Below, piece by piece: positions 43,751-58,465 of a stretch of 64,000 nucleotides of DNA. The DNA comes from Ganoderma boninense (Eukaryota; Basidiomycota; Agaricomycetes; Polyporales; Polyporaceae): positions 248,001 through 312,000 of the forward strand of contig CM035311.1 in assembly GCA_002900995.3 (NCBI GenBank), given 5' to 3'. Below the pieces are notes generated by a model. That model saw nothing but the letters and a program-made list of their open reading frames with translations. It was not told the origin of the DNA and did not search any database. A program made the translations under genes and the position numbers. Numbering within the stretch: the stretch's first letter is position 1; the number at the start of each line of letters is the position of its first letter.

Positions 43751-43830
43751 ATGAGGGGTGGTGAACCATTATACCACGGGTAGAGCGTAAATGAGGGGTG
43801 GTGAGCCATTATAACATGGGTAGAGCGTAA
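43751..43830. repeat. 40-bp tandem duplication downstream of the carrier gene
   Basis: Two adjacent 40-bp units beginning ATGAGGGGTGGTGA and ending GGGTAGAGCGTAA differ at three positions. Confidence 0.85.
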
Positions 43831-43912
43831 TCGATAGCATGCAGGAGAGCACAAGGTAAGAGTGATGGGCGTATAACCATGAGACCAGGACAAGCACATC
43901 CCGAGCGAAGGA

Positions 43913-45135
43913 TCATGACATGCGCAACACCGCCTCATAAATGAAGAACATAACTGCAGCGTTGGGGATGACACGCATGAGGTGGGCACTAAGGCCGCCA
44001 TATAGCGACCCAGCGCCCTCCTCCGCGATGACGAGACGTAATGTTTGCCAGAGACCGGTGTACTTGACCTTTCCGTCCACAAGTGGTTGTCGAAGTCGTG
44101 TTCGCAAGACCTATCCAAAGGCCCGTGAGCCTCTGCCTCCACGGGCCGCACGAGAAAAACAGAAGGACGCACCTCATGAGGATACGTAATCAGCGACGCG
44201 ACACACTTCGCTGTGCCCGCGCTCCCAATCATCCCCACCCACTCCTGGACACCGCCCTTGCCCTGCGTCCCACCCGTAAGCTTTTTCAACCGCTCGTACA
44301 GCACCCACTGGATCGTCCCCTCCGTCACGCCCAAATAGCTCGCACTGAGCCCCTTATAGAACCCACGCACGCCCTCGTCCCGCAAAATCTGCTTGATCGT
44401 CGCGACCGACCCCCCAAGGAACGACTTCCCGCTGCTAAAGAACTCGGGACGGTGCTCCACGAGCTGAAGGCGGGTCTTGACGACCCAGATCGGGTTCGTC
44501 GCGGTGCCGGTCGCGATGCCTGCGATGGCCGCGGAGGCGAGATGGACCCACGAGTTCTCCTGGCCTTGGTTGAAGGTGTTGGCGATGACTTGCTTGCCGT
44601 TTCCGTACGTGAAAAAGTTGATGGACCGTGCGGGGACAACGCCTACGAGCGTGGGCCCGAGGCCCTTGAACAGCGCGCGGGGCGACTCCTCGCGGTAGAT
44701 GTCCCTGCCAGCGCGTCAGCACCGGCATCGGCATCAACATGGGCATTGGATTCGACGTTGGGTGGTGCAAGGGAAACGGGGTGACGGGGGACGTACCGCA
44801 TGATGTGCACGGTCTCAACGAAGTGCCAGAGGAGGTTCCGGCGGACGGTGAGGGCGGCGGCGCCGTTGGCCTGTATGCTGACGCCTACGTGCTTCATGCG
44901 GAACAGGTCCGACTGCAACCGCGTTTTTACGACATCGAACGGGCTTGTGACGATCGCACCGCACATACCCCCAAGCCTGCGCATTCATGCGAGTCCATAT
45001 TAGCCACGTTTCGCCAAATGCGCGTGCGGTGGATGCTTCGATTACTCACCCGCCAGCAACAAAGTGGTGCCATGATTTTGCTGGCAGCCAGGATTTTGTA
45101 GGGACCTGTGCTGAATGCGAAGCGGCGGTGGCCAT
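43913..45135 (-). CDS. rim2: Mitochondrial pyrimidine nucleotide carrier (Rim2-like)
   Basis: Three mitochondrial carrier repeats are present with signatures SPFDVVKTRLQ, NPIWVVKTRLQ and YPHEVLRTRLRQ, plus GLYGG-like and RVIPNAA motifs in the third. This set is typical of Rim2/SLC25A33/36, which exchanges pyrimidine nucleotides across the inner mitochondrial membrane and supports mtDNA maintenance. The ATG at 45135 gives a short N-terminus before the first helix. Introns interrupt after FVAGG, near HIMR and after YPHE. One repeat has a long insertion after the first signature, as in this subfamily. Substrate is inferred from family. It is divergent from RPC25 across 339 bp. Confidence 0.9.
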
Positions 45136-45474
45136 ATCTAAGGATGAATTAGAGGGAGGGAGGGGGGAAGGAGGGAGGTGGTGGACGAGGAGGAGGTCAA
45201 GAGCTGGCGCGTAAGCCGGCATTGAGTGCTCTCCTGAATTTTTGCTGAGGTCAGCAAGATAAGATAGGATAAACGCGCGTTACTATCAGCCTCCGAGTAG
45301 GCCTTCGAGTCGAGGTTCCAGCTTTCTTCTCGCCATCGTCGACGTCGACGCCGGCCACTCCGCCTCCTGTTGGGCTGCTACGATTTTGCTCCTCGTTGCT
45401 TCAAAAATTTTGCTTGCCCTTCTCTGCGGCTTTGGTGCTCTCTTGGGTTCTTGACCGAGTCGTTGCGGACCTCA
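45136..45474. promoter_or_regulatory. Shared divergent promoter of RIM2 and RPC25
   Basis: 339 bp separate the start codons. The half near RPC25 is rich in pyrimidines, and no clear TATA box is seen. Confidence 0.45.
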
Positions 45475-48068
45475 ATGTTCCAGCTTTCAATAATCAAGGT
45501 ATTGCGACAAGAAATTCTGTTTTTATGATGTTAGCTCACTTAGTGCTCGTCCAGGACACAGTTGCCGTTCACCCATCCCAGTTCGGAATACCTCCAGAGC
45601 AGGCGATCACGAATGAGTTGAACAAGAAGTACGCCAACCGCGTCTTGCACGACGTCGGGCTGTGTATATGCGTCTTCGACCTCGCGGAAGTAGGGGAGGG
45701 AAAGGTCCGATATGGCGACGGATGTCTGTGGTACAAGGGTAGGTGAGTTGCTTTGTAGTCAAGGTGTCCTTTTCGTTTTGTTTCTTCGGAGTCTCGACAA
45801 GATATTCTCGGGAGCCTGGACTTTTGTTTCTATGTTTCGAAGGACCGGCGTCGCCAACACCGGGCTTGAAGCACTCGTGGACGAACCTAGACCTTGCACC
45901 CAGAAGCCATCTACGAGCCCCGGCTGGATATACGCAGCCATTGAAACACAATCAATCCGTTTGGGACCGGCGTACGACTACCCCGTACCCGTGTCGGATC
46001 GTATTCCTCATGACGTGCTACGAGCATAAGGGAGCACAGGACCCCCGTTCAGCGTTCTGACCCGGCGGACGCCCACCGGGGCTTTCTTGGTGCAAAGCGG
46101 TTCGTAGGGCACCGGATTATGACTGGTATGTCATCTTCTGCGCGGCGCGTTTTGACCTTCGTGACCCTCGTCCAGTGCTACCGTTCATCTCATCGCTGCC
46201 GCATGCTGGTTGCATATCCCCATGGAATGGAGACAGCATGTAACACGTTTCGGCGCCACACACGAATAGCCTTGAACGCAAGACGCCATAAAACAATGAC
46301 GCCGCATTCCAGGATGTGACCCAATGTATATCTCCACAACTGGCAATATTCACGACAGGCAACGGCCAATTTCGCACTCCGGGATACCCTTGTAAATGTC
46401 GCTGTGATCGTTCTCCTGGTCACAAACCATGCCGCAGGGCTGGTTCATGACCTGAATCTCAGAAGCGCCGCGTACGAAGAGTAACAATGACCTTTGAACG
46501 GTCTGTTGTCCAGTCGCAGATCATTTTATAGCGATATTCGGGAGTGCAATATTGGCTACTGCCCGTCGCGGGTTCGGAACAGAGTGCATGCATCCGCAAT
46601 ATGCGGCATTACCTCTTCATGATCATGCCTGATTCACTAAGGGGGTGCACGAAGATGACTTGAGATTTTTGTTGATTGACCGTAAAGAGCGGCGCTCGCT
46701 GTGATAGCACCGCAATTACTGCCTTGACGGCGGAAGATGGTAGAGGTGTTCGGGCCAGTTTCGCCGTAGCCTTTACAGCATTACGGGTGAATATTCTGAT
46801 TTGGAGCTCAGAGCTTGGTTTACGACAGTTCTGGCCGGTCTGACTTTGTTGCCAACACTGCACAGACCGAGTTTAGCGCTTGTCTATGCAACCACCCTCG
46901 CCTGAACGACGTCGGGTAAACCACCGGCCCTGTGTGCGCCCGCCTTTGCCGTCGGACGGGCCACAGGGCACCGCTGGCGAACATGTCACTTTCTGACCGC
47001 TAGCTCTTGAACAGACTTCGCGAGAGTCATTGCTCGGCTTGGTATAAGGCCCCATCTCAGCCCGCCGCCTCCCGACACACGGGTGCAGACCTGCTTGCGG
47101 TCATTGCACCCCGAGTGTGCCTCCCAGTGCCCCGTAAGCTTTGATTGTCCCTTTTGGCTCCCGTAAGTAAGTGCCCAGTCAGCGGTTCTGCCCTTCCCAA
47201 CAATGTGGATCCCAGGCACAATATCCCATGCGCCGAGTTCCTCCTCGGTCTTTGTACGTCCTTCCCATCGATGACAGGCTATTGGCGTTGACAAGGCTTC
47301 CATGATATGTGTATTGAAGCTTCCGTTCATTTCGTTTACGCGACAACGATTAAACATCTTGTTTTCTGTTCATCGATGGCCCCTTCGGCTACGTGCTGAG
47401 GAGACCGTTGCTGACTTGCGATAGTTGTCTTCCGGTTAACGGTGTTTAGGCCGTTCGCGTCGGAAGTCATCCTTGCAAAAGTCAAATCCTCTGATGAGGA
47501 CGGAGTGCGGTGTACGTCATTCTCTCGGATCATATCCTCGGCTCCCTTCTCAATTGACCGGTCCGTCAGTAACTGTCGGCTTCTTCGATGACATCTACGT
47601 GCCTTTGGTGTATCTGCCAGAGCCCACTGCCTTGTACGTCCAGTTTCCATCCCGCTCTGTCCGAATGGCGCCAGGCACTGCGTCTAAATGAACATAATTA
47701 TAGCGACCCTAAAGAGCGCGCACACTTCTGGCTGCCCGGCTCGGAGAGCACGTCCTCCCACGAGCTGTTGGATTCCGCTCTGACAGACCGGATGTACATC
47801 GACACAGGCGATGTGCTGCGGGTTCGTGTCGAGGCGGACGAGTTTCACGATGACGAGCCCGGTCCGCCCAAGGCACACGAAGGTGTACAGCAAGCACGAG
47901 AGAGCCGTCGTCCACCGTATACGATCACTGTACGTGCCACCGTCGGACTCACAAGCGCTTTGTGGCGTGCTGATGCAGTGTCGGTTCCAGTGCTCTATGT
48001 CGGAACAAGGCCTTGGTCCGACGTCGTGGTGGAGGAATGCTGGGGTCGAGACGATGGACGAAGGCTGA
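45475..48068 (+). CDS. rpc25: RNA polymerase III subunit RPC25/RPC8 with a 1.69-kb intron
   Basis: Exons 45475-45498, 45555-45738, 47425-47511, 47570-47633, 47704-47931 (approximately) and 47991-48068 join in phase. The N-terminus MFQLSIIKDTVAVHPSQFG and LNKKYANRVLHDVGLCICV are the SHS2-like half. RPFASEVILAKVKS, TVGFFDDIYVPLVYLP, ERAHFW and SEQGLGPTSWW form the S1/OB half. With Rpc17 it makes the stalk of RNA polymerase III, needed for initiation at tRNA and 5S genes in the nucleus. The third intron (45739-47424) is 1,686 nt, while the others are 56-70 nt, so it has probably received an insertion. The start was chosen because exon 1 restores the canonical N-terminus. Confidence 0.9.
45739..47424. 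other. Insertion-bearing intron of RPC25
   Basis: The splice sites (GTAGGT...GCGATAG) are good. The inside holds several short frames, mostly minus (46986-47357, 46609-46863), none recognised. CTTCGG occurs near 45785 and near 47390 and could be target duplication remnants, but no inverted repeats support this. Confidence 0.5.
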
Positions 48069-49281
48069 CCGGGCCTCGAACTGGAGCCGGAGGGTGCAGG
48101 GACTAGGAAGGTGGGAAGGTCCTCGCTAGTGTTCTTCCTCGCTGCGGGCTTAATTCGCTTTGTCCAGGGAGACGCGATATTTCTGGCGTGTACTCGATAT
48201 GTTATGTCCACGATCCAAGTTCGCCGCGTTCTGTGCGGCTGTGACATGCCCAGTCCGTTTTGGGACCGACCGTCAACCAGCTTCATGCTGTCCTAGTAGC
48301 GCACTTTGACAACCCACCGTGACTCACGCTTTTGTGCCAATCGCCTCGGCGTATTGCACCAAGTACGCCGTACTCGCAACGCAGCAAATGAGCATCCTGG
48401 CTGGTGCCTGTGTGGCTGGATGCTGGGCGAGTCGTTTGACCGATCCGTGTTGTGAGCCGGGCTGAAGTAGCACGGCCATAACAGAGCCCGAAAAGAAGAA
48501 TAACGCTCCGCATGCCCGCTGTATATGCCCGGATGGAGTACCTTGGCGTCGGCGGATCGCCTAGGGAATTCGAGGCAAGTCCTGACCGCACAATTCTGCC
48601 TCGAGCCATTTGACGCTAAGGATCTTCGTACGTCAAGGACGCCTCCCTCTTGTTCCCGATATACTCGGAAGGCTGCGTTGCACTCCCGGCACGAAGCCGA
48701 TGGCACATGCACTGCACCCCTTCCACTGTAGGTGTTTCATGACGGCCTCTATCTGGCCGTGAACGTGTCCGGCATTCAACATGCGTTGACATCATTTGAT
48801 CGGCAGGTCGCCCTGTAGACGAGGCGAACAACGACGCGCGGCCCCTCCAAGGCTCAATGAGCGGGGCGGCGGCGTTGTCATGGGTCACGCGCTGTTATGT
48901 AGCCTGTAACCGTCGACGGCATCGGTTGTAGGGGGCTCGTCTGGCGCATCCGTGGCATGTCGGCTCACCTTCCCGCCGTGCATCAGGCATGGGGGAATCG
49001 AACTTCGAGCCATCCGTTGACACCGCCGGAGCAAGTACGCCCTGGCTGTCCTCTGACAGGCGAGCCGCCCCCTCTTACTGCGCTGGCGACACGGTTCGCC
49101 TAGAGCACTTCCATGCCGGAATCTGGACACCGTACGCATCCGGCGATGAACTGCACCCTCAGAGACATTGCCGTGCCATGACGTCGCCTCGGCCGTCAGT
49201 CATTCTATTCTACGCGACAAGCGGACCGCATGATAGGCATCGGGAGGCAAACCCTACGCCAGAGCTAACCGAGCATCTACG
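48069..49281. other. 1.2 kb without a recognised gene
   Basis: Several frames of 60-150 codons are open but overlap on both strands and resemble no family I know. The last part should include the laccase promoter. Confidence 0.5.
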
Positions 49282-49288
49282 TATAAAG
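49282..49288 (+). promoter_or_regulatory. Probable TATA box of the laccase gene
   Basis: TATAAAG lies 105-111 bp upstream of the laccase ATG, followed by a pyrimidine-rich stretch, as in many highly expressed fungal genes. Confidence 0.6.
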
Positions 49289-49392
49289 GCGGGGCTAAAT
49301 TGCCTCATCCTCCCAAGTCTCAGCCTTCGAGGGCTCCATCCCCTTTCCTGCCTTTTCATTTCGCTTTCTCTCAGTATACGAGGAGTGCTACT

Positions 49393-51627
49393 ATGCTTCA
49401 GAACGTCGCCGTCCTTCTCGGGGCTGCCAGCGGGGTGCTGGCTGCAATAGGGCCCGTCACCGACCTCGTCATTGCGAACAAGGTCATTGCACCCGATGGC
49501 TTTGCTCGGGATGCTGTCCTCGCCGGGGGCAGCTTCCCTGGCCCACTCATCCAGGGACGCAAGGTGTGTACCACCTTCTCGATGATTCTCACCGAGACCA
49601 CCGAGACTATCGAGCTCACTGCGATGCAGGGCGACCATTTCCGCATTAACGTCATCGACCAACTACAGAATGAGACTATGCTTACCGCAACGACCGTTGT
49701 AAGTGCATTAGTGCGATGACGTCTTCCGTCGGGTAGAACCTACACTGATTGACCTTGTGGGCGCTGCACAGCATTGGCATGGGCTATTCCAGCATTCTAC
49801 GAACTGGGCGGACGGTACGGCGTTTGTAACGCAGTGCCCGATTACGAAGGACCATTCCTTCCAGTACAACTTCCGGGTACCGGACCAGGCAGGTAAGCAC
49901 ATAGAAACCTCCCAAGCAGCCGCGCTCGGTGCTTCAGATTGGGGCTGACAGAGACTACGTAGGCACGTTCTGGTACCATAGCCATCTCTCTACCCAGTAC
50001 TGTGATGGCCTCCGTGGGCCGATGGTGGTTTATGACCCGTACGACCCACACGCGCATCTATACGACGTTGACGATGGTGAGTGCTATGTATAGACTCAAT
50101 AAGGCGCGACGCTGAGGCGTCTGACAGAGGATACTGTCATCACTTTGGCCGACTGGTACCACCAAGCTGCTGTCGTCGTGCAGGGTCAGGGACCTCCGTA
50201 TGTCAAACGGTCTCTCATCTAGCTATTCATGCACTCAACTCTGAAATCTACCGCAGGAAGGCCAATAGCGTCTTGATCAACGGCCTAGGTAGATGGGTCG
50301 GGAATCCGACCTCCGAGCTTGCCGTTATCAATGTCGAACACGGTAAACGGTCAGTTTACTTTTCAAGCATTCCTACGACACCTGATTAATCCCGAGAAAT
50401 GCCTCAGTTATCGTTTCCGTGTGGTCAGCATGTCTTGCGACCCCTTCTTCACCTTCTCGGTTGACAATCATGCGCTCACTATCATCGAGGCCGATGGAGT
50501 AAACACGCAGCCCCACAGCGTTGACTCGTTCGACATTTTCTCCGCACAGCGATATTCCGTTGTCGTACGTCTTCTTATGGCAGTCGCAATGTCACCTTCT
50601 AACACTTACCATGCAGCTTTCCGCGAACCAAACCATCGGAAACTACTGGATTCGCGCCGGCCCGAACAATAACGAAGGCACGGGCTTCGCGAGCGGGATC
50701 AACTCTGCTATTCTGCGGTACAAAGGGGCGCCAGAGCAGGAGCCTGACAGTACCCAGACGCCGAGCTTGCGGCCCCTGGTCGAGACCGACCTTCAACCGT
50801 TGACGAAGCCTGCTGCTGTGAGTGCTTTTTGGGTAATATGTCTTGAAGAAAAGGGGTTACGAAAACCTTGTCCCCCAGCCTGGAAAGCCCTACCCCGGTG
50901 GAGTTGATTATCCTCTCCATCTCAGCCTCGGTTTCAGCGCTGTACGTCCACATACCGGGTATCGTCGACGCATGCTGACAACCTTATCCTTGGCTAGCCC
51001 AACTTCACCATAAACGGACATATGTTCAATCCTCCCAGTGTCCCGGTGCTCCTGCAGATTCTGAGCGGCAAACAGACAGCTCAGTCGCTGCTTCCCGCAG
51101 GGAGCGTGTACACGCTTCCGCCGTACTCCACCATTGAGATCTCGTTCGACGCTTCAAACACGGTGGGCGACCCGCATCCTTTCCACCTTCACGGCGTGAG
51201 CACTTGCTTCCCCCCTTCAACCCCATCTTCCACGCTGACTGGGGAGCTTGCTCTGCCCTCTTCCTAGCACACCTTCTCTGTCGTTCGTAGCGCGAATAGT
51301 TCGGAGTACAACTACAAGAACCCCGTCCAGCGCGACACCGTCAGCACCGGTTCTGGCAACGACAATGTTACTATCCGCTTTGTGGTATGTCTTCCGATGC
51401 TAGCGACCATAGGCGAGCGCGGATGTCGCTGATCGTATGCGCACGGATCCACACAGACCGACAACCCGGGCCCGTGGTTCCTCCACTGCCACATCGATTG
51501 GCACTTGCAGGCCGGCCTCGCGGTCGTTCTCGCGGAGGACACGAAGGAGACTCCGTTTGCCAACCCCTCGCCGCAAGCGTGGAAGGATCTCTGCCCGACA
51601 TATGACCAATCTCTTCAGTCACCTTAA
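49393..51627 (+). CDS. lcc: Secreted laccase (multicopper oxidase)
   Basis: Twelve exons with eleven short introns encode a complete basidiomycete laccase, which oxidises phenols and lignin fragments with reduction of O2 to water outside the cell. The N-terminus [18 protein letters not shown] is a signal peptide. All four copper motifs are present: HWHG, HSH ([13 protein letters not shown]), HPFHLHGH and [11 protein letters not shown]. Ten residues after the Cys that coordinates type-1 copper is Leu (LQAGLAVV), where many white-rot laccases have Phe. Leu at this axial position usually goes with intermediate redox potential. Several N-glycosylation sites occur. No frame damage was found on joining the exons. 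The symbol is generic; the paralogue number cannot be told. Confidence 0.95.
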
Positions 51628-52049
51628 AGCTCCTGGGGTCTTGAGCGATCTCGGTTTGCGGACTAATTCATGGCGGCTGTAATTTGTAGGGCCACGCTCT
51701 CAAGGACTTTGGATGGACTATATCTACCTCCCATGTATCACGATAACTTATATGGCCAGTGCTCTGACGTTAATCTTTATTCGCCGCTGTTTGAGGGTTG
51801 TCAGGGTTTGACAAGGTTCCGGAACACATGATTTGGAGATATGCAATCGTTACGGAATCCCTTCCGGGACACATGAAGAACATCACAACATGTACGAGCC
51901 GTAAAAAGTTGTCCATGGAGCAGGAGCAAGGCAAAGCGGTATACATCGCACCACATAGCACACACTTGGTGTTTCTCCACCACCATCATCGCGCAGTTAC
52001 CCGCGAAAGGAATCGAGAGCCAAGGACTTGTATCGGGATGCCATATGCG
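51628..52049. other. Intergenic region between laccase and CHK2-like gene
   Basis: These 422 bp separate two convergent genes, and I see no coding region in them. Confidence 0.6.
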
Positions 52050-55172
<3,123 letters not shown>

Positions 55173-56947
55173 CAGGGACAGGAACAGTAGGATTTGAGCG
55201 TGAGGTGATGTCGAGGAAGGAGATTCGAGTCACTTGGGGAGACAGCTTTCCTTGGGTGAGAGAGGCGGGCTCGGGGGATGTGGTGGGTAGACCGTTCGAT
55301 GGACAGTGTGATGACGGGCGTATTCCTTGCCGAGCGTCAAAGAACAAAGCGGACCTGAACGAGCAAGGGAGGGTCTGAAAGAGCGCAGCAGAGATGGTCG
55401 TCCTGAGGTGGATGCACTTGTGCTGTCAGTATCCGTCTCTCGGGGATATGTAGTGCAAGGCATACGTACGGACATAGCCTTGTGTGGGTGCCAAGTATTC
55501 GAATTCGAACATACTGGCCCCCTTTCGCAGCGCCACAGCTTACTAGTTGGGGCGGAGTGCAGCGGGGTTTGATGTTGGCCCGACTTCCACCGCTGACGTT
55601 GAGGACGTTTGCCATCTTGCGTAGTTGGAAACTGTAGATAGATTGGACATGAAGGTATCAATAATTTACTTGAGAGAGAGAGAGAGCTTGAATTTGGGGC
55701 TCGGCATGGTTGTGGTCCAGTGGATTCGGCCAACGTTTGGGACTCAGCTGGCACCGCCTCACTGTCGGCACCGGGTCGGCACTGCCCGCCGTCTCCCATC
55801 CTCCGTGACGCTCGTCATTGGCACAGACATGGAACGTCGAGAACTCTTCATGTTGTCATACATATTTTGCGATTTATACCACCGATGATACCAGGTGGAG
55901 TGGCAACAGTCCGCTGTGACCTGGTCAGTGAGTGTGCCCATTTAGCGCCCGCTTTGCAGAACGTACTGAGTTTAATGACTGCTACAATAAAAACCAGCTT
56001 AGCAAAGCGTCCTTTCGGAGGTAAGGGCGAATAGTTTTGTATGTGAAATTGACAGAGGATGATCAATGTAGCTTGAAAATGACCGTCGCAAGTTGAAGAT
56101 AGTTTTCGTCGACACTAGCTGCGCGGAACTAGTCCCACACGTCCTGGGGTCTACCCAAATATCCTATGAAAGGCCTCCGCGGACTCATACGGAGAGGAAG
56201 TTTCAGATTGAAACGTCAAGTTTGCGCGATGAGGATGTAGAGTTATCGAGCGAAAATGACCGTCCGGGCGTTTGCCATGGGCAGCCGCTCTTCACCCCTA
56301 GACTTGCACCTTCGTGGCCTCAGTTTGGTCTAACTCCGGGCGACGCATCTCACCGGCACACCGTTCGATCTGTAGCGCTTTACCGCCTCTCGCGTACGCT
56401 AATCCTGTCTGAGCGACCGTCTGTTCAACGCACTCCGCGCTCTCGTCACGGACATATACTTGAAACGCCTCGTTTGAATGGCCTCTTCTTCTGTGGACGA
56501 CGAGAAGTAAACTCCCAAAAACCTTCCTGCCCACAACGCAGCCATATTCATCAACGGAGCCAGACTTACGGAAGAAGGGTAAATTTCAACGTACAATATG
56601 CAAGTACTGTAGATGGCGGTGCCGCTAATCCAGAAGAGCGACGGTAGGGGAAAGAAGCGACGAGGCGGAGCGACAGGTGTCAAGTTGAAGACCATCGACA
56701 TAGCCCGGGGTTCACAGTTTGTGTGCGGGCGGGATGATCAAAGTACTGAGGACAGCAAGGTGGTGTGCGGGACCATGCACTAGGCAAACGTAGTGACAAC
56801 CACGCTAGGTGACAATTGCATGCTGGTATAGACAGGACGAGACCGGACTCTGAGCCAAGAACCGTAGAAGGCACGGAAGCGGAAGACAGATAGTTGCATG
56901 CGAGAGTCGTAAATCGTCATCGTGGTGTTGTAATCATGTGTCGTTAT
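55173..56947. other. 1.8 kb without a recognised gene
   Basis: A short GA microsatellite lies at 55672-55686. Open frames up to about 190 codons (55230-55799 minus, 56093-56647 plus) lack recognisable domains and have no supporting splice structure. Confidence 0.5.
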
Positions 56948-58465
56948 TTAGGCCATTTCATCGCCTGACGGGACGTGTTTGAGGTCAGAGATGTCCGCCT
57001 GTTCGTCAAGCTTGGTCGGAGCGCAGGTGTCGCTGCTACAGTAGAGGCAAGCCTCAGTAACGCTGCGATGGAGGGCTGCAAATATAGATAAGGCTACGCA
57101 CGGTCTCGACAGGATAGAATCTGCGCCGTTGTAGAACAAGAGATCGTAGAAGAAGGTGCCGACTGTTTCAGAAATAGGGTTAGCAAACACACTTTGATAG
57201 CAGCAGAGTCAGATGACATACCAAGGGCACCCACAATGGGAGCGAGAACGGGGCACCACAGCCAATAATGGCTCCTGAACGTAAAAACTGGGAAACAGGG
57301 TTCAAAAACAGTTGTTTAGCTTGCTGCGGGGAGTCCTCGTGCTATTCACCTTCGGCGCCATAGCCAACCATGGCGGTCAAGAGGCGAGGACCGAGATCAC
57401 GGGCTGGATTAATGGCAAAACCTGTGGATACGATATCTCGTTAAAACTATTTGGAGCAGTCATTGGAAGGAAGGATATCACCTGTCTGCATTCCGAACGA
57501 AGAACTGATACCGAGCATCGTGATGAAGAGCACGAGGGAGGCAAGCCAGGGTGGAGTAGGGGCATCTTTAGTGTTGCTCATGGCACAGATCGCGATGAGT
57601 AGCAAAGCGGTTCCAAGGAACTGAAACGCGCATCAGACGCTCCTCACAAAATGGGCCGGTCGGAGGTGAAGCAACGCACCTCCTCGAACCACGCCGACAC
57701 CGAGGTCATGTACGGCAGCTGTTGAAAACAACGGTGGCCGCCGTTTAGATAACCGCCGCAAAAAAAACTTCTTCGAGCGTACCGCGTATGTCCCAAACAG
57801 GCTGGCTGTTCCTGGAACGGTGCGGATGTGTCGGCCGCCCTCGACCAGGTCAATCGCGTGGATGTAGTTGGCATAAACGATCCCGGCGCCGCACAGCCCG
57901 CCCAGGACCTGCCCGAGGATGTACCCAGGGACCTTGCGCCACGGGAAGTCCTTGCGCCGGAACGTCGCCATTGCGATCGTCACCGCCGGGTTGATGTGCC
58001 CCTTGGAGGTGAGCCCGGCGAGCCACCCGCCGAGACCGAGGCCGACGGCAAAGCCGAAGTTGATGGACAATGCGTCCTGTGAATGATCCGTGGTACGGGT
58101 TGTCAGCTATGCCCGGCTGCAGAGGTACGCTTCCAGTTGTGGTGACAGAGGTGCAAGTGGTGGGTACTCATGATGGATTCACTCACGCCGTACGCCGTCG
58201 ATGCGACATTCTTGTTCCCAGATAACTGTGCCTGGCAGGCTGCGCCGTTCCCGAACATGACGAGGATCATGACACCGAGAAACTCTGCTGCGGGCTCCCG
58301 GATGTAGTTCCTAGAAAGGACGACCTGGTGAGTCGACACTACAACAGCAATCATACGGAGGGAAACGTAAGCTGACAGAACGCGAGACCAAAGACTCCAA
58401 TGAGACTTCATGACGTTCGCGTTGGCCGAAGGAGAGAGACATTGAGAGTCGAAAGGCGTAGACAT
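56948..58465 (-). CDS. Aquaglyceroporin 1 (MIP family)
   Basis: A multi-exon minus-strand gene runs from the ATG at 58465 to the TAA at 56948-56950. After a short cytoplasmic N-terminus it shows [19 protein letters not shown], the first pore motif HINPAVTIA, and a loop with [19 protein letters not shown]. The second pore motif is [15 protein letters not shown], and the last helices contain [14 protein letters not shown]. Asp after the second NPA (NPARD) is the glycerol-facilitator type, so glycerol and other small solutes are likely substrates at the plasma membrane or vacuole. All six membrane helices can be traced. It is a close paralogue of 62420-63949 in the same orientation. Confidence 0.9.
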
